Assembly: GCA_902598315.1 (NCBI GenBank)
Contig: CACKBP010000003.1
Coordinates: 1 to 64,000 of the forward strand
Direction of reading: 5' to 3'
Source: an uncultured Pelagibacteraceae bacterium
Lineage (GTDB): Bacteria; Pseudomonadota; Alphaproteobacteria; Pelagibacterales; Pelagibacteraceae
Length of the DNA: 64,000 nt
Position 1 is the first letter of the stretch; every line of letters begins with the position of its first letter. The translations under genes and the position numbers were made by a program. Below are positions 30,665 to 37,681 of this stretch, piece after piece. Under the pieces are notes generated by a model. The model worked only from the letters and a program-made list of their open reading frames with translations, had not been told where the DNA came from and did no database searches.

Positions 30665-31833
30665 TTCTTAGAAGAAAATAACAGCAAGAAATATCCAAAG
30701 AGTGTAGAAAGAAGCGAGCCAGTTAACACTCCAATTTTAACTCCATCCATATATTCTAAATTATTTACAAAAGCTAAATTTCCAACAAATAAACTCATTG
30801 TAAATCCAATACCTGTTAATATTGAAACTCCATAAACAGCTAACCAAGTAGAACCGGATGGTTTATCTGCAAATTTAAGCTTAACAGATATATAAGAGAG
30901 GGCAAAGACACCAATTTGTTTTCCAAAAAATAGACCTAAAACAATTCCAAGAGGTACAGGATTTAACAAAGTAGCAAAAGTAAGCCCTTCAAGTGAAACT
31001 CCTGCATTTGCAAAAGCAAAAAGGGGCATTATTCCAAAAGCCACATAAGGTGACAATCCATGTTCTAATTTGAGTAACATTGACTCTTTACTCTTATTTT
31101 TGTTATGTGGAATTGTTAGGGCTAAAAGAACACCTGCAATAGTAGCATGTATTCCTGACTGATGAGTAAAATCCCACAGAAAAATTCCTACAATAAAAAA
31201 AGGTATAAAACTTTTTATTTTATATTTATTAAGAGCTATTAAAACAATTAAAGACAGTAACATCAGAACTAAATATTTTGCTTCAATATTTCCAGAATAA
31301 AAGAAGGCAATAATAACAATTGCCCCTAAATCATCAATAATTGCTAGAGCGGTCAAAAAAACTTTAAGCGATATTGGAACCCTTTTACCTAATAATGATA
31401 AAACTCCTAAAGAGAAAGCAATATCTGTAGCTGAAGGTATAGCCCAACCATTCAATGTTGTGCTGTCAGAATAATTTACAACGATATAGAATAATGCCGG
31501 CACCGCCATCCCTCCAACTGCACCAATGATAGGTAGCATAGCTTGTTTTGGATTAGATAATTCCCCCTGAATAAATTCTCTTTTTATCTCTAATGAAACA
31601 AAAAAGAAAAATATAGCCATCAGAACATCATTTATCCAATGAAGAACACTTAGTTTTAGACCAAATTCTTTAGTACCAAGTGTGATATATTTTTCTAGGG
31701 TAGAAAAATAAATTTCACTTAAACCACCATTACTAATTATAAGCGCTAATATTGCAGCAAATAACAAAACTAACCCAGAAGCAGCTTCAAGTTTAAAAAA
31801 ATATTTAAATGGTTTTGTAATATGCTGTATCAT
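30661..31833 (-). CDS. nhaA: Na+/H+ antiporter NhaA
   Basis: Inner-membrane antiporter for sodium and pH homeostasis. The family hallmarks are present: IPSATDIAFSLGVLSLLGKRVP near residue 130, then ALAIIDDLGAIVIIAFFYSG near 165 with the paired ion-binding aspartates. SGIHATIAGVLLALTIP and TGIGFTMSLFVGNLAF follow. About 12 helices and 390 aa are normal. It heads the minus-strand set nhaA-nifU-like-gpx. The 73 bp upstream also hold the tRNA-Pro promoter on the opposite strand. Confidence 0.96.
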   Translation of the reverse strand: MIQHITKPFKYFFKLEAASGLVLLFAAILALIISNGGLSEIYFSTLEKYITLGTKEFGLKLSVLHWINDVLMAIFFFFVSLEIKREFIQGELSNPKQAMLPIIGAVGGMAVPALFYIVVNYSDSTTLNGWAIPSATDIAFSLGVLSLLGKRVPISLKVFLTALAIIDDLGAIVIIAFFYSGNIEAKYLVLMLLSLIVLIALNKYKIKSFIPFFIVGIFLWDFTHQSGIHATIAGVLLALTIPHNKNKSKESMLLKLEHGLSPYVAFGIMPLFAFANAGVSLEGLTFATLLNPVPLGIVLGLFFGKQIGVFALSYISVKLKFADKPSGSTWLAVYGVSILTGIGFTMSLFVGNLAFVNNLEYMDGVKIGVLTGSLLSTLFGYFLLLFSSKK

Positions 31834-31868
31834 TGGTATTATTTACTTCTATAGAGACTATCTTTCAA

Positions 31869-31897
31869 TTGCCAAAATCACTTAATTAACCTATAAA
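31869..31897 (+). promoter_or_regulatory. Probable sigma70-type promoter of tRNA-Pro and downstream genes
   Basis: TTGCCA (31869-31874), a 17-nt spacer and TATAAA (31892-31897) lie 9 nt before the mature tRNA-Pro 5' end. Spacing and position fit a housekeeping promoter. Because the next CDS starts 8 nt after the tRNA, it probably drives that gene as well. Confidence 0.6.
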
Positions 31898-31906
31898 ACA
31901 GACGTT

Positions 31907-31983
<77 letters not shown>

Positions 31984-31991
31984 TTATAAAC

Positions 31992-32276
31992 ATGAAAAAA
32001 GCTAAAATTTATATACCTGCTAAAACTGCGATGCAATCGGGCAGGGGCAAAATTAAAAATTGGGTATTAGAATTTATAACCAAAGATCCCTCAATAAATC
32101 CTTTAATGGGGTGGGAGACATCGAGTGATACCCTAGAAGAGGTTATTCTTAAGTTTCCATCGAAAGAAAAAGCTATAGAATATGCTGAAAAAAATAATAT
32201 TTATTATAATGTTATTGAACCCAATAAGAAAGAATTTGTTATAAAATCATACGCAGATAATTTTCTTAAAGATTAA
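31992..32276 (+). CDS. NDUFS4-like respiratory complex I accessory protein
   Basis: 94 aa, matching the ETC complex I subunit (NDUFS4/18 kDa) family found in alphaproteobacteria and mitochondria. KAKIYIPAKTAMQSGRGK and NPLMGWETSSDTLEEVILKFPSKEKAIEYAEKN are characteristic. It stabilises the peripheral arm of NADH:quinone oxidoreductase. It starts 8 nt after the tRNA-Pro CCA, so after tRNA processing its mRNA would have almost no leader. The SbmA-like gene follows after 2 nt. Confidence 0.88.
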   Translation: MKKAKIYIPAKTAMQSGRGKIKNWVLEFITKDPSINPLMGWETSSDTLEEVILKFPSKEKAIEYAEKNNIYYNVIEPNKKEFVIKSYADNFLKD

Positions 32277-32278
32277 AT

Positions 32279-33286
32279 ATGTGGAGAAGTTTTTTCAGAG
32301 ACAAAAAATGGTTTTATTGGTCCTACGGAGGAGGTTTTTTTATTATTTCTTTGCTAGTGTTGCAAACCTATTTAGATGTTCTCTTCAATAGTTGGTACAA
32401 GGATTTTTATGATATTCTCCAAACAGCTGAGAAACGTGAAATATCTGAGTTTTGGGAGTCAATTAAAAGATTTTTATACATAGCACTTCCGTACGTAACA
32501 CTTTTTGCTTTTACTAATTGGTTTACTAGGCTATGGGCATTCAGATGGAGAGAGGCTATGACGTTTTCGTATATGCCATATTGGAGAGCTACTGAGGCAA
32601 AAGTAGAGGGTTCATCTCAAAGAATTCAAGAAGACTGTATGAATTTTGCAAAAATTGTAGAGTCAATAGGATTGCAGGTTGTCAAAGCTATTATGACATT
32701 AATAGCATTCATACCAATTTTATGGGTTCTATCTTCAAATGTTACTGTTCCTTTTTTAAACAATGTATCCGGATCTTTAGTATGGGTAGCGCTTACTCTA
32801 AGTTTAGGTGGAATACTTATTAGTTGGCTAGTTGGAATAAAATTACCTGGTCTCGAATATAACAATCAAAAGGTTGAAGCTGCATTTAGAAAAGAATTAG
32901 TTTACGGTGAGGACGACAGAAAAAACTATGTTCAAGCTCCTACGATTTTACAATTATTTACTGGAATAAAATTCAATTACCATAAGTTGTTTTTACACTA
33001 CGGATATTTTGATTTATGGGCTATTTGGTACAGACAATTATTTGTAATTGTACCATTTTTAATAATGGCGCCAGGATTGTTTACTGCAGCGTTCACTTTG
33101 GGTATTATGATGCAAGTGGTAAATGCATTTGGTGAGGTAAAGGACGCTTTTTCTGTATTTCTATATAATTGGACAAGAATTACAGAACTAAGATCAATAC
33201 ATAAGCGATTAATGGAGTTCGAAACGGCTATTAATTATAACACTAATAAGTTGAGAAAGCCTCGAAAATCTGATGTAAGAGTTTAA
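32279..33286 (+). CDS. SbmA/BacA-like inner-membrane transporter
   Basis: 335 aa. It matches the SbmA/BacA family, proton-driven peptide importers related to ABC-exporter membrane domains but without an ATPase. The typical N-terminal NSWYKDFYDILQ and WRIR-like FTNWFTRLWAFRWREAMT are present, as is the C-terminal GEVKDAFSVFLYNWTRITELRSIHKRLMEFE. It is shorter than E. coli SbmA (about 400 aa). The missing part is mainly the N-terminal extension. Substrate is unknown; peptides or modified peptides are plausible. It shares one base with the next start (TAATG). Confidence 0.85.
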   Translation: MWRSFFRDKKWFYWSYGGGFFIISLLVLQTYLDVLFNSWYKDFYDILQTAEKREISEFWESIKRFLYIALPYVTLFAFTNWFTRLWAFRWREAMTFSYMPYWRATEAKVEGSSQRIQEDCMNFAKIVESIGLQVVKAIMTLIAFIPILWVLSSNVTVPFLNNVSGSLVWVALTLSLGGILISWLVGIKLPGLEYNNQKVEAAFRKELVYGEDDRKNYVQAPTILQLFTGIKFNYHKLFLHYGYFDLWAIWYRQLFVIVPFLIMAPGLFTAAFTLGIMMQVVNAFGEVKDAFSVFLYNWTRITELRSIHKRLMEFETAINYNTNKLRKPRKSDVRV

Positions 33287-34185
33287 TGGAACTCTATATC
33301 AAACTGATAGACGTCATACTTCCAGTATTTTTTGTAATTGGTATAGGCTATTACCTTGGAAAAAAAGATCCAAATTTTAACACCGATTTTATAACTACAT
33401 TGGCTGGTAATGTGGGTACTCCTGCAATGATATTTTACACTATTACTTCTACAGGTGTAACTCTTGAAACATTTATAGAATATTTTACATATGCTTTAAT
33501 TATAATAGGCGGGTTTGCTGTAGTAGGCTTAATTATTCTTGTTTTAATGAAAAAGGACTTTGTAAGTGAACTTCCTCCGTTAATATTGCCAAATACTGGT
33601 AATATGGGTATACCAATTTGCTTATTTGCCTATGGTACAAAGGGTTTAGGTATAGCCTCAGCTATAGCATCAGTAATTATTTTGCTTCACTTCACATTAG
33701 GTGTCCTTTTAGCAAAAAAGAGTTTTTCACTGAAAATATTAATAACTAATATGCCTATTTACGGAATAATAGCGGCTGTGATTGTTTTATATTATGATTG
33801 GGAAGTCCCTGGCTTTGTAGTAAACACTACCTTTTTATTAACCTACGCTACAATATTTCTGGTTCTCATGTCCCTAGGAATTGCATTGACAAAATTAAAA
33901 GTAGTATCATGGTTTAATGCATCTATTTTAAGCTGCGTAAGAATTATAATTGGTCCCATAATTGGATTTGGTTTAATTAAATATTTAAACCTTACTGGAT
34001 TATCTGCTGGTGTGCTTTTAATTCAATCTGCTATGCCAAGTGCTATTTTAACTTATTTAGTGGGCTCTATGTATTCAGAGAAAAGGGTAGTCGACAGTAT
34101 TGCTAGCGTTATAGTTACTTCCACACTAATGTCATTTATAACTATCCCAATTGTTGTATATTTTAGTCTCAAATATTTTCAATAA
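33286..34185 (+). CDS. AEC (auxin efflux carrier) family permease
   Basis: 299 aa and about ten hydrophobic helices. The family pattern includes an inverted repeat with broken helices; LPPLILPNTGNMGIPICLFAYG near residue 100 is diagnostic, and LIQSAMPSAILTYLVGSMY near 245 is its counterpart. AEC carriers export or import organic anions such as malate, but the substrate here cannot be told. It is translationally coupled to the SbmA-like gene. The 413-bp gene-poor stretch begins after its stop. Confidence 0.87.
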   Translation: MELYIKLIDVILPVFFVIGIGYYLGKKDPNFNTDFITTLAGNVGTPAMIFYTITSTGVTLETFIEYFTYALIIIGGFAVVGLIILVLMKKDFVSELPPLILPNTGNMGIPICLFAYGTKGLGIASAIASVIILLHFTLGVLLAKKSFSLKILITNMPIYGIIAAVIVLYYDWEVPGFVVNTTFLLTYATIFLVLMSLGIALTKLKVVSWFNASILSCVRIIIGPIIGFGLIKYLNLTGLSAGVLLIQSAMPSAILTYLVGSMYSEKRVVDSIASVIVTSTLMSFITIPIVVYFSLKYFQ

Positions 34186-34598
34186 ATACAATTACTTACA
34201 GTAAATAGTTAAAGCAATTAATTAAGAAATAAGTCAATACTACTTATATTTTATTTAAAAAAATGCAGTTAATGATTGGAAAATAAAGCTTATTATCATT
34301 GATAAAAAATAAAAATCAGTAAAAAAGCTATCAAAAATTAAGTACTGATTATAAAAAACGGTAAGCTGTTCAATTGCTGTAAGCTAAAATTAACTAAAAT
34401 TCAGTGTTTTAGACCTATCTAAAAGCATTTAAAATTAACAATTCTACGAGCTTTGCGTTTACTGAATATAGCGTTTAAACGGTCATAGAGGGTGTTTTTT
34501 TTGGAATTACTCATTTCAGAGTACAACTAACTGGTGTGTGGATAAAAAAAACAGTGAAATAGGGGTCATTAGACCCGATCGCCTGTCAAATAACAATT
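34186..34598. other. 413-bp gene-poor intergenic stretch with atypical composition
   Basis: This is the longest gap in the window, between the AEC permease (+) and the alkyltransferase-like gene (-). The first half is A+T-rich, with a short direct repeat GTAAGCT (34361-34367 and 34379-34385). The second half has more G/C and CG dinucleotides than nearby intergenic DNA. It holds a 31-codon minus-strand ORF (34419-34514). It also holds a small hairpin GGGTC-ATTA-GACCC (34563-34576), which may end the leftward transcript although it lacks a T-run right after the stem. No known RNA family was recognised. Confidence 0.5.
34419..34514 (-). CDS. Possible 31-aa basic mini-protein
   Basis: ATG at 34514, TAG at 34421-34419. 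The peptide is MSNSKKNTLYDRLNAIFSKRKARRIVNFKCF. It uses CGT/CGC arginine codons that are rare in neighbouring genes and contains a basic stretch (KRKARR). The stop lies in a small inverted repeat (TTTTAG-N6-CTAAAA). No family is recognised and no good ribosome-binding site is evident. It could be a random ORF or a decayed fragment of an incoming element. Confidence 0.25.
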   Translation of the reverse strand: MSNSKKNTLYDRLNAIFSKRKARRIVNFKCF

Positions 34599-34874
34599 CT
34601 AGAGTTTTATACCCTCTTTTTTTAGCAAAAATCTCTTAGTTTTTACACCTCCTCTACCTGAATAGCCTCCGAGCGACCCGTCAGATCTTATGACTCTATG
34701 ACAGGGTATTTTGGGTGCATAGGGGTTTTTTCCTATAGCATTAGCCACAGCACGTACAGCGAGCGGTTTTCCTATAGCTTTTGCCACTTGGGAATAGGTT
34801 TTAACGCTTCCACGAGGTATTTTTCTCAAATAAGCCCATACTTTAACCTGAAATACAGTACCCATTAACTTCAT
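34599..34874 (-). CDS. Single-domain O6-alkylguanine-DNA alkyltransferase (Ogt/Ada C-terminal domain)
   Basis: 91 aa, equivalent to the DNA-binding and catalytic half of MGMT/Ogt. The helix-turn-helix part is TYSQVAKAIGKPLAVRAVANAIGKNP. The active-site PCHRVIRSDGSLGGYSGRGG retains the alkyl-acceptor Cys, which separates it from Trp-type ATL proteins. The usual N-terminal domain is absent, and MGTVFQVKVWAYLRKIP is the normal domain start. It should still transfer alkyl groups from guanine O6, but this is inferred. G/C and CG content exceed that of nearby genes, suggesting transfer. Its start abuts the next upstream gene. Confidence 0.85.
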   Translation of the reverse strand: MKLMGTVFQVKVWAYLRKIPRGSVKTYSQVAKAIGKPLAVRAVANAIGKNPYAPKIPCHRVIRSDGSLGGYSGRGGVKTKRFLLKKEGIKL

Positions 34875-35065
34875 TAGTCAAATAACAAGTAAATTGTTAG
34901 AGATATTCCTATTAAAAGGGCTATTATTAAGCCTATAGCTATCATTTTTTTGCCCTTTGAACTCGAGTTAGTCCAGAAGTAAGATATTCCATAAACCGCA
35001 GCTATAAATACCACTATAGGAAGAATAAATTTAATCATAGACTCAGAAATTATATGTATTGACAT
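34874..35065 (-). CDS. Small two-helix membrane protein, unknown function
   Basis: 63 aa. Two hydrophobic helices (about residues 10-30 and 41-62) are separated by a polar loop SSSKGKK. No family is recognised. The ATG at 35065 is followed by another Met at residue 9 that could be the start. The stop overlaps the alkyltransferase start by 1 nt, so the two are probably one transcript diverging from the recombinase gene. Confidence 0.6.
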   Translation of the reverse strand: MSIHIISESMIKFILPIVVFIAAVYGISYFWTNSSSKGKKMIAIGLIIALLIGISLTIYLLFD

Positions 35066-35082
35066 CTAAAATCACTTAATAT

Positions 35083-35117
35083 ATTACTAATGATAATTAA
35101 TTGTTATCAATAGTAAT
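35083..35117. repeat. Inverted repeat upstream of the recombinase gene (candidate core site or operator)
   Basis: ATTACTAATGATAA (35083-35096), a 7-bp spacer TTAATTG, then TTATCAATAGTAAT (35104-35117). The 14-bp arms match at 13 positions as inverted copies. Two 11-14-bp inverted arms around a 6-8-bp spacer is the layout of a tyrosine-recombinase crossover site. It lies 8 bp before the integrase ATG, where an attachment site or an autoregulatory operator would be expected. Confidence 0.5.
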
Positions 35118-35125
35118 TAAGACAT

Positions 35126-36079
35126 ATGAATGAGTTGATTACAGATATTAAAAAACTTCATGAGGATACGCTAAACAACCTCAAGTTATCTAAAGCTAAT
35201 AATACTCTAAGAGCTTATAAATCAGACTTTAAAGATTTTGCAGCATTTTGCGCAAAACACGGATTTAATTCAATTCCATCTGAACCTAAGGTTGTATCAT
35301 TATACCTTACACATCTATCTTCTAATTCAAAAATAAGTACTTTAAGACGTAGGCTCGTGTCTATTAGCGTTGTTCACAAACTAAAAGGACATTATTTAGA
35401 TACTAAGCATCCAATTATTATTGAAAATTTGATGGGAATCAAAAGAAAAAAAGGAAGTATTCAAATAGGCAAAAAACCTATATTAATCAATCATTTAAAA
35501 CAAATAATTAATGCAATAGACGAACAAAAAATAGAAAAAATAAAAAAATTAAGGAATCGAACATTAATACTTATTGGTTTTGGCGGGGGTTTTAGGCGTG
35601 CAGAATTAATTTCTATAGACTATGAAGATTTAGAATTTGTCGATGAAGGTGTAAAAATAACTCTAAGAAAGTCTAAAACGGATCAATTTGGAGAGGGTCT
35701 AGTAAAAGGATTGCCCTACTTCACCAATGAAAAATATTGTCCAGTTACAAGTTTAAAAAATTGGATAAACTTATCAAATATAAAAACTGGTCCAATTTTC
35801 AGAAGATTTGCAAAAGGATCAATATTAACAGGACATAGGTTAACAGATCAATCGGTTGTATTAATTATTAAAGATTATTTAAAATTAGCAGGGATAGAAA
35901 ATCAGAATTTTTCAGGACACAGTTTGAGATCAGGATTCGCAACAGTAGCCGCAGAGTCTGGTGCTGACGAACGAAGCATTATGGCAATGACCGGTCATAA
36001 GACTACACAAATGGTAAGACGTTATATAAGGGAAGCAAATATATTTAAAAACAATGCGTTAAATAAAATAAAACTATAA
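35126..36079 (+). CDS. Tyrosine recombinase/integrase
   Basis: 317 aa, phage-integrase superfamily. The N-terminal SAM-like core-binding domain covers about residues 1-110 (NNTLRAYKSDFKDFAAFC). The catalytic residues are visible: Arg in GGGFRRAELISID near residue 157, Lys in RKSKTDQ near 186, HSLRSGFA (HxxR) near 265, GHKT near 288, and the nucleophilic Tyr in MVRRYIREA near 297. It lacks XerC/XerD hallmarks and looks like a site-specific integrase from the accessory pool. An inverted repeat lies directly upstream. No transposase or phage structural genes accompany it. Confidence 0.9.
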   Translation: MNELITDIKKLHEDTLNNLKLSKANNTLRAYKSDFKDFAAFCAKHGFNSIPSEPKVVSLYLTHLSSNSKISTLRRRLVSISVVHKLKGHYLDTKHPIIIENLMGIKRKKGSIQIGKKPILINHLKQIINAIDEQKIEKIKKLRNRTLILIGFGGGFRRAELISIDYEDLEFVDEGVKITLRKSKTDQFGEGLVKGLPYFTNEKYCPVTSLKNWINLSNIKTGPIFRRFAKGSILTGHRLTDQSVVLIIKDYLKLAGIENQNFSGHSLRSGFATVAAESGADERSIMAMTGHKTTQMVRRYIREANIFKNNALNKIKL

Positions 36080-36092
36080 AAAGGCAATTAGA

Positions 36093-36794
36093 TTATTTTT
36101 TTTGAATTAAAACTTGGTGCCAAACTATTAATTTATTAATCTGACTAATATTTTTTTCAATAAAAGAATTTACCGAGAAAGCTGGATTATTTTTTAAATC
36201 TTTGTAATACCACCACATATAGTCATCTATTAGCAGGAAACCATTTTTATTCAAAAAGGACCAAGCATTTTTTAAATCTTTTAAGACCTGATCATTAGAA
36301 TGATCACCGTCTACGAATATAAAATCAAATTTGTTTTTATTTTTTTTAAAAAATTCATCAGAGGTCATTTTAAATTTATAAATTTGCATATTATCTTTTA
36401 GAGATTTAATATTATAATCAAAATTACTTTCAATAGAATTGAAATTGACTTCCTTATGTTCATCGCTTCCTACCCATGTATCAACACATGAGATCTTACT
36501 ATTTTTAAAAAGATCTAAAAAAAATAAGGCACTACGACCTTCGTATGAACCGATTTCAAGCAAATTGTTTATAACACGATTGGAAAGATTTTTCTTTAAA
36601 AAATAAAGATTATTTGTAAACCATTTTTTGGAAATATCATCTGATCTAAAATTTGAATATATTTGTTTCTCAATCTCAAAACATTCTTTTTTTTTCCTAT
36701 AATTTGGAAAATAATTTTTTAAATAATTAATTATTATATAATATGGTGTTCCTATTAAAATTAAATTAAATATATTTCTTATTAATTTTTTCAT
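36093..36794 (-). CDS. Class I SAM-dependent methyltransferase
   Basis: 233 aa. One N-terminal hydrophobic segment (FNLILIGTPYYIIINYL) precedes a Rossmann methyltransferase resembling the Methyltransf_24 group. Motif I is LLEIGSYEGRSALFF near residue 78, the acidic SCVDTWVG follows, and the FDFIFVDGDHSNDQVLKDL strand near 155 is typical. LLIDDYMWW closes the fold. It probably methylates a sugar or glycan, judging from the adjoining glycosyltransferases. It overlaps the GT2 gene by 4 nt and converges on the integrase. Confidence 0.82.
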   Translation of the reverse strand: MKKLIRNIFNLILIGTPYYIIINYLKNYFPNYRKKKECFEIEKQIYSNFRSDDISKKWFTNNLYFLKKNLSNRVINNLLEIGSYEGRSALFFLDLFKNSKISCVDTWVGSDEHKEVNFNSIESNFDYNIKSLKDNMQIYKFKMTSDEFFKKNKNKFDFIFVDGDHSNDQVLKDLKNAWSFLNKNGFLLIDDYMWWYYKDLKNNPAFSVNSFIEKNISQINKLIVWHQVLIQKK

Positions 36795-37678
36795 ATATTT
36801 AAAAAAAATAGTTTAAATTTATCTTTAATAAGATCTAAAAAATAATTGATATTTTTTTGAGGATTTTTTAACGGTCCATCATACTTATTGCATAGAATTC
36901 TTTTAAATTTTGTAGTTTTACAACCTCTTAAATAATGTTTTGTAAAAAACCTTATAGAAAATCCCCATTTTTTTAAAAAAATTTTTCCTCCTTTACTACC
37001 TGACTCTGTAATAACTGTTTTATCATCCTTAAATTTTTTTCGAGTTACTATAGAGCCAAAATGATAAACTTTTGACTTTCCTAAGCCTTTAAAAATTCTA
37101 ACTCCAATATTCCATAATTTCATATTTAGGTCTGGGTCTGAACCAGTGCCAGGAAAAAACTCTTCACTAAATCCCCCCACTTTATTCCACACTTCTTTAT
37201 GAATTACATGTGGAGCCCAAGTTGATCCTTGAAAATCGAAATAATCAATTTTGCTATTATTTAATAATAACTTTTCTTCATCAAAATCTTTAATATTTTC
37301 TCCACAATTAAAATCTACTTGACCATTTTGAACCATAGTACCTGATAAATAAAATAAATTAGTTTTAAGATTTTCAATTTCTTTCTTAAAAACGACATCC
37401 CACCCTGGAAGAAAGTAAAAATCATCATGAGCATAAACTATATAATCTGTGGTTGACTTTTTAGCACCTAAATTTACACCCTCACATATACCCGCATTAT
37501 AGTCTGTTTTTGAGTAAGTTATCTTATTTTCTTCAATAAAATTTGAGGGCAATTCTTCTTTACCGTTGTTATGAATTATAATTTCATGATCAAATTTTGA
37601 ATTTTTTTTAATACTTTTTATACAAAGCTTTAAATAATCCAGATTGTTAAAAGTAGGAATTACTATAGAAAATCTCAT
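36791..37678 (-). CDS. Glycosyltransferase family 2
   Basis: 295 aa, GT-A fold. It opens MRFSIVIPTFNNLDYLKLCIKSI, the GT2 signature. The DxD-type metal motif is DYIVYAHDDFYFLPGWD (HDD) near residue 85. PGTGSDPDLNMKLW near residue 168 corresponds to the acceptor-binding ED-like region. It probably adds a sugar to a surface polysaccharide. Donor and acceptor are unknown. It lies 3 nt after the tandem glycosyltransferase and overlaps the methyltransferase gene. Strong A+T bias is typical of glycan islands. Confidence 0.87.
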   Translation of the reverse strand: MRFSIVIPTFNNLDYLKLCIKSIKKNSKFDHEIIIHNNGKEELPSNFIEENKITYSKTDYNAGICEGVNLGAKKSTTDYIVYAHDDFYFLPGWDVVFKKEIENLKTNLFYLSGTMVQNGQVDFNCGENIKDFDEEKLLLNNSKIDYFDFQGSTWAPHVIHKEVWNKVGGFSEEFFPGTGSDPDLNMKLWNIGVRIFKGLGKSKVYHFGSIVTRKKFKDDKTVITESGSKGGKIFLKKWGFSIRFFTKHYLRGCKTTKFKRILCNKYDGPLKNPQKNINYFLDLIKDKFKLFFLNI

Positions 37679-37681
37679 GAT

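Noticed and set aside
30327-30671. 114-aa plus-strand ORF opposite the NifU-like gene
   Set aside because: Hydrophobic Phe/Leu-rich translation is the expected antisense of Lys/Asn-rich A+T-rich coding DNA; the minus-strand frame has the conserved cysteines.
34293-34305. TTATCATTGATAA near-palindrome as a second recombinase site
   Set aside because: It shares only the 6-bp TTATCA/TGATAA blocks with the 35-bp repeat, in a different arrangement; chance is likely at this A+T content.
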